In this document: piece by piece, positions 63,945-64,000 of the stretch
Numbering within the stretch: position 1 is the stretch's first letter
Layout: each line of letters opens with the position of its first letter
Assembly: GCA_964596645.1 (NCBI GenBank)
Contig: CAZQVB010000015.1
Coordinates: 40,268 to 104,267, forward strand
Length of the DNA stretch: 64,000 bases
Reading direction: 5' to 3'
Source of the DNA: CAVQEK01 sp964596645
GTDB taxonomy: Bacteria; Bacteroidota; Bacteroidia; Cytophagales; Cyclobacteriaceae
Program-made: the position numbers and the translations under genes
The notes under the pieces: model-generated
What the model was told of the DNA's origin: nothing
What the model saw: only the letters and a program-made list of their open reading frames with translations
The model's database searches: none

Positions 63945-64000
63945 CAGGTACTAGGCTGCAAAATTTGCACAGGTTAAAAGTAGAGAACTTTTAACTTTAG

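Overview
The window looks like part of a chromosome of a Bacteroidota bacterium, most likely of the Cytophagales or a related marine/soil group (inference). The support is a SusC/SusD pair under a hybrid two-component regulator, a type IX secretion (T9SS) C-terminal sorting domain, DUF4861 and DUF5123 proteins, YtxH and DUF2188 stress proteins, and a DPE2-like MalQ with tandem starch-binding domains. Most of the window is moderately GC-rich. The last ~3 kb is visibly AT-rich.

Layout. 1-9.6 kb: a truncated malQ, then small stress or envelope genes (DUF2188, two lipoproteins, two YtxH proteins, a tandem UspA protein, Dps, a cysteine-less ArsC/Spx-fold protein). Among them is a three-gene phosphosignalling operon: lone receiver, sigma-54 activator, and PAS kinase with a degenerate receiver. 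9.6-35.3 kb: a pectin utilisation locus. A 1490-residue hybrid regulator is divergent from susC, susD, a DUF5123 surface lipoprotein, a PL1-CE8 multidomain T9SS enzyme (broken by a 10-N assembly gap), CE12, GH43, GH28, GH105, CE8, DUF4861, a second CE12 and an alpha/beta hydrolase. Six consecutive gene junctions from 26.7 to 33.6 kb are tight, most with 4-bp overlaps. The predicted chemistry is demethylation (CE8), deacetylation (CE12), endo-cleavage (PL1), exo-hydrolysis (GH28), removal of unsaturated ends (GH105) and side-chain trimming (GH43), with SusCD import.

35.7-44.2 kb (minus strand): a TonB-dependent receptor, a YfiR-like protein, a lone receiver, a CheB-CheR-PAS-histidine kinase interrupted by one in-frame TAG, and an NAPE-PLD-like metallo-hydrolase. 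44.5-51.8 kb: a giant TPR protein with a degenerate trypsin-like head, and a TPR-GAF histidine kinase. 52-60.8 kb: housekeeping genes (aminotransferase, HldA-type kinase, prmC, ribD, fRMsr, arginine deiminase, era, dgt). 60.9-64 kb: an AT-rich stretch with a lipoprotein gene carrying an 11-C tract, two paralogous outer-membrane barrels and a gene fragment.

The most unusual non-coding signal is a dispersed low-complexity repeat family. It sits immediately 3' of five genes at three loci (35.3-35.7, 48.0-48.7 and 58.2-58.3 kb) and always reads in the direction of the gene it follows. At two of the loci it encloses REP-like palindromes. In one case it supplies the last codons and the stop of a histidine kinase gene. 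I found no rRNA, tRNA, CRISPR array or intact insertion sequence by eye.
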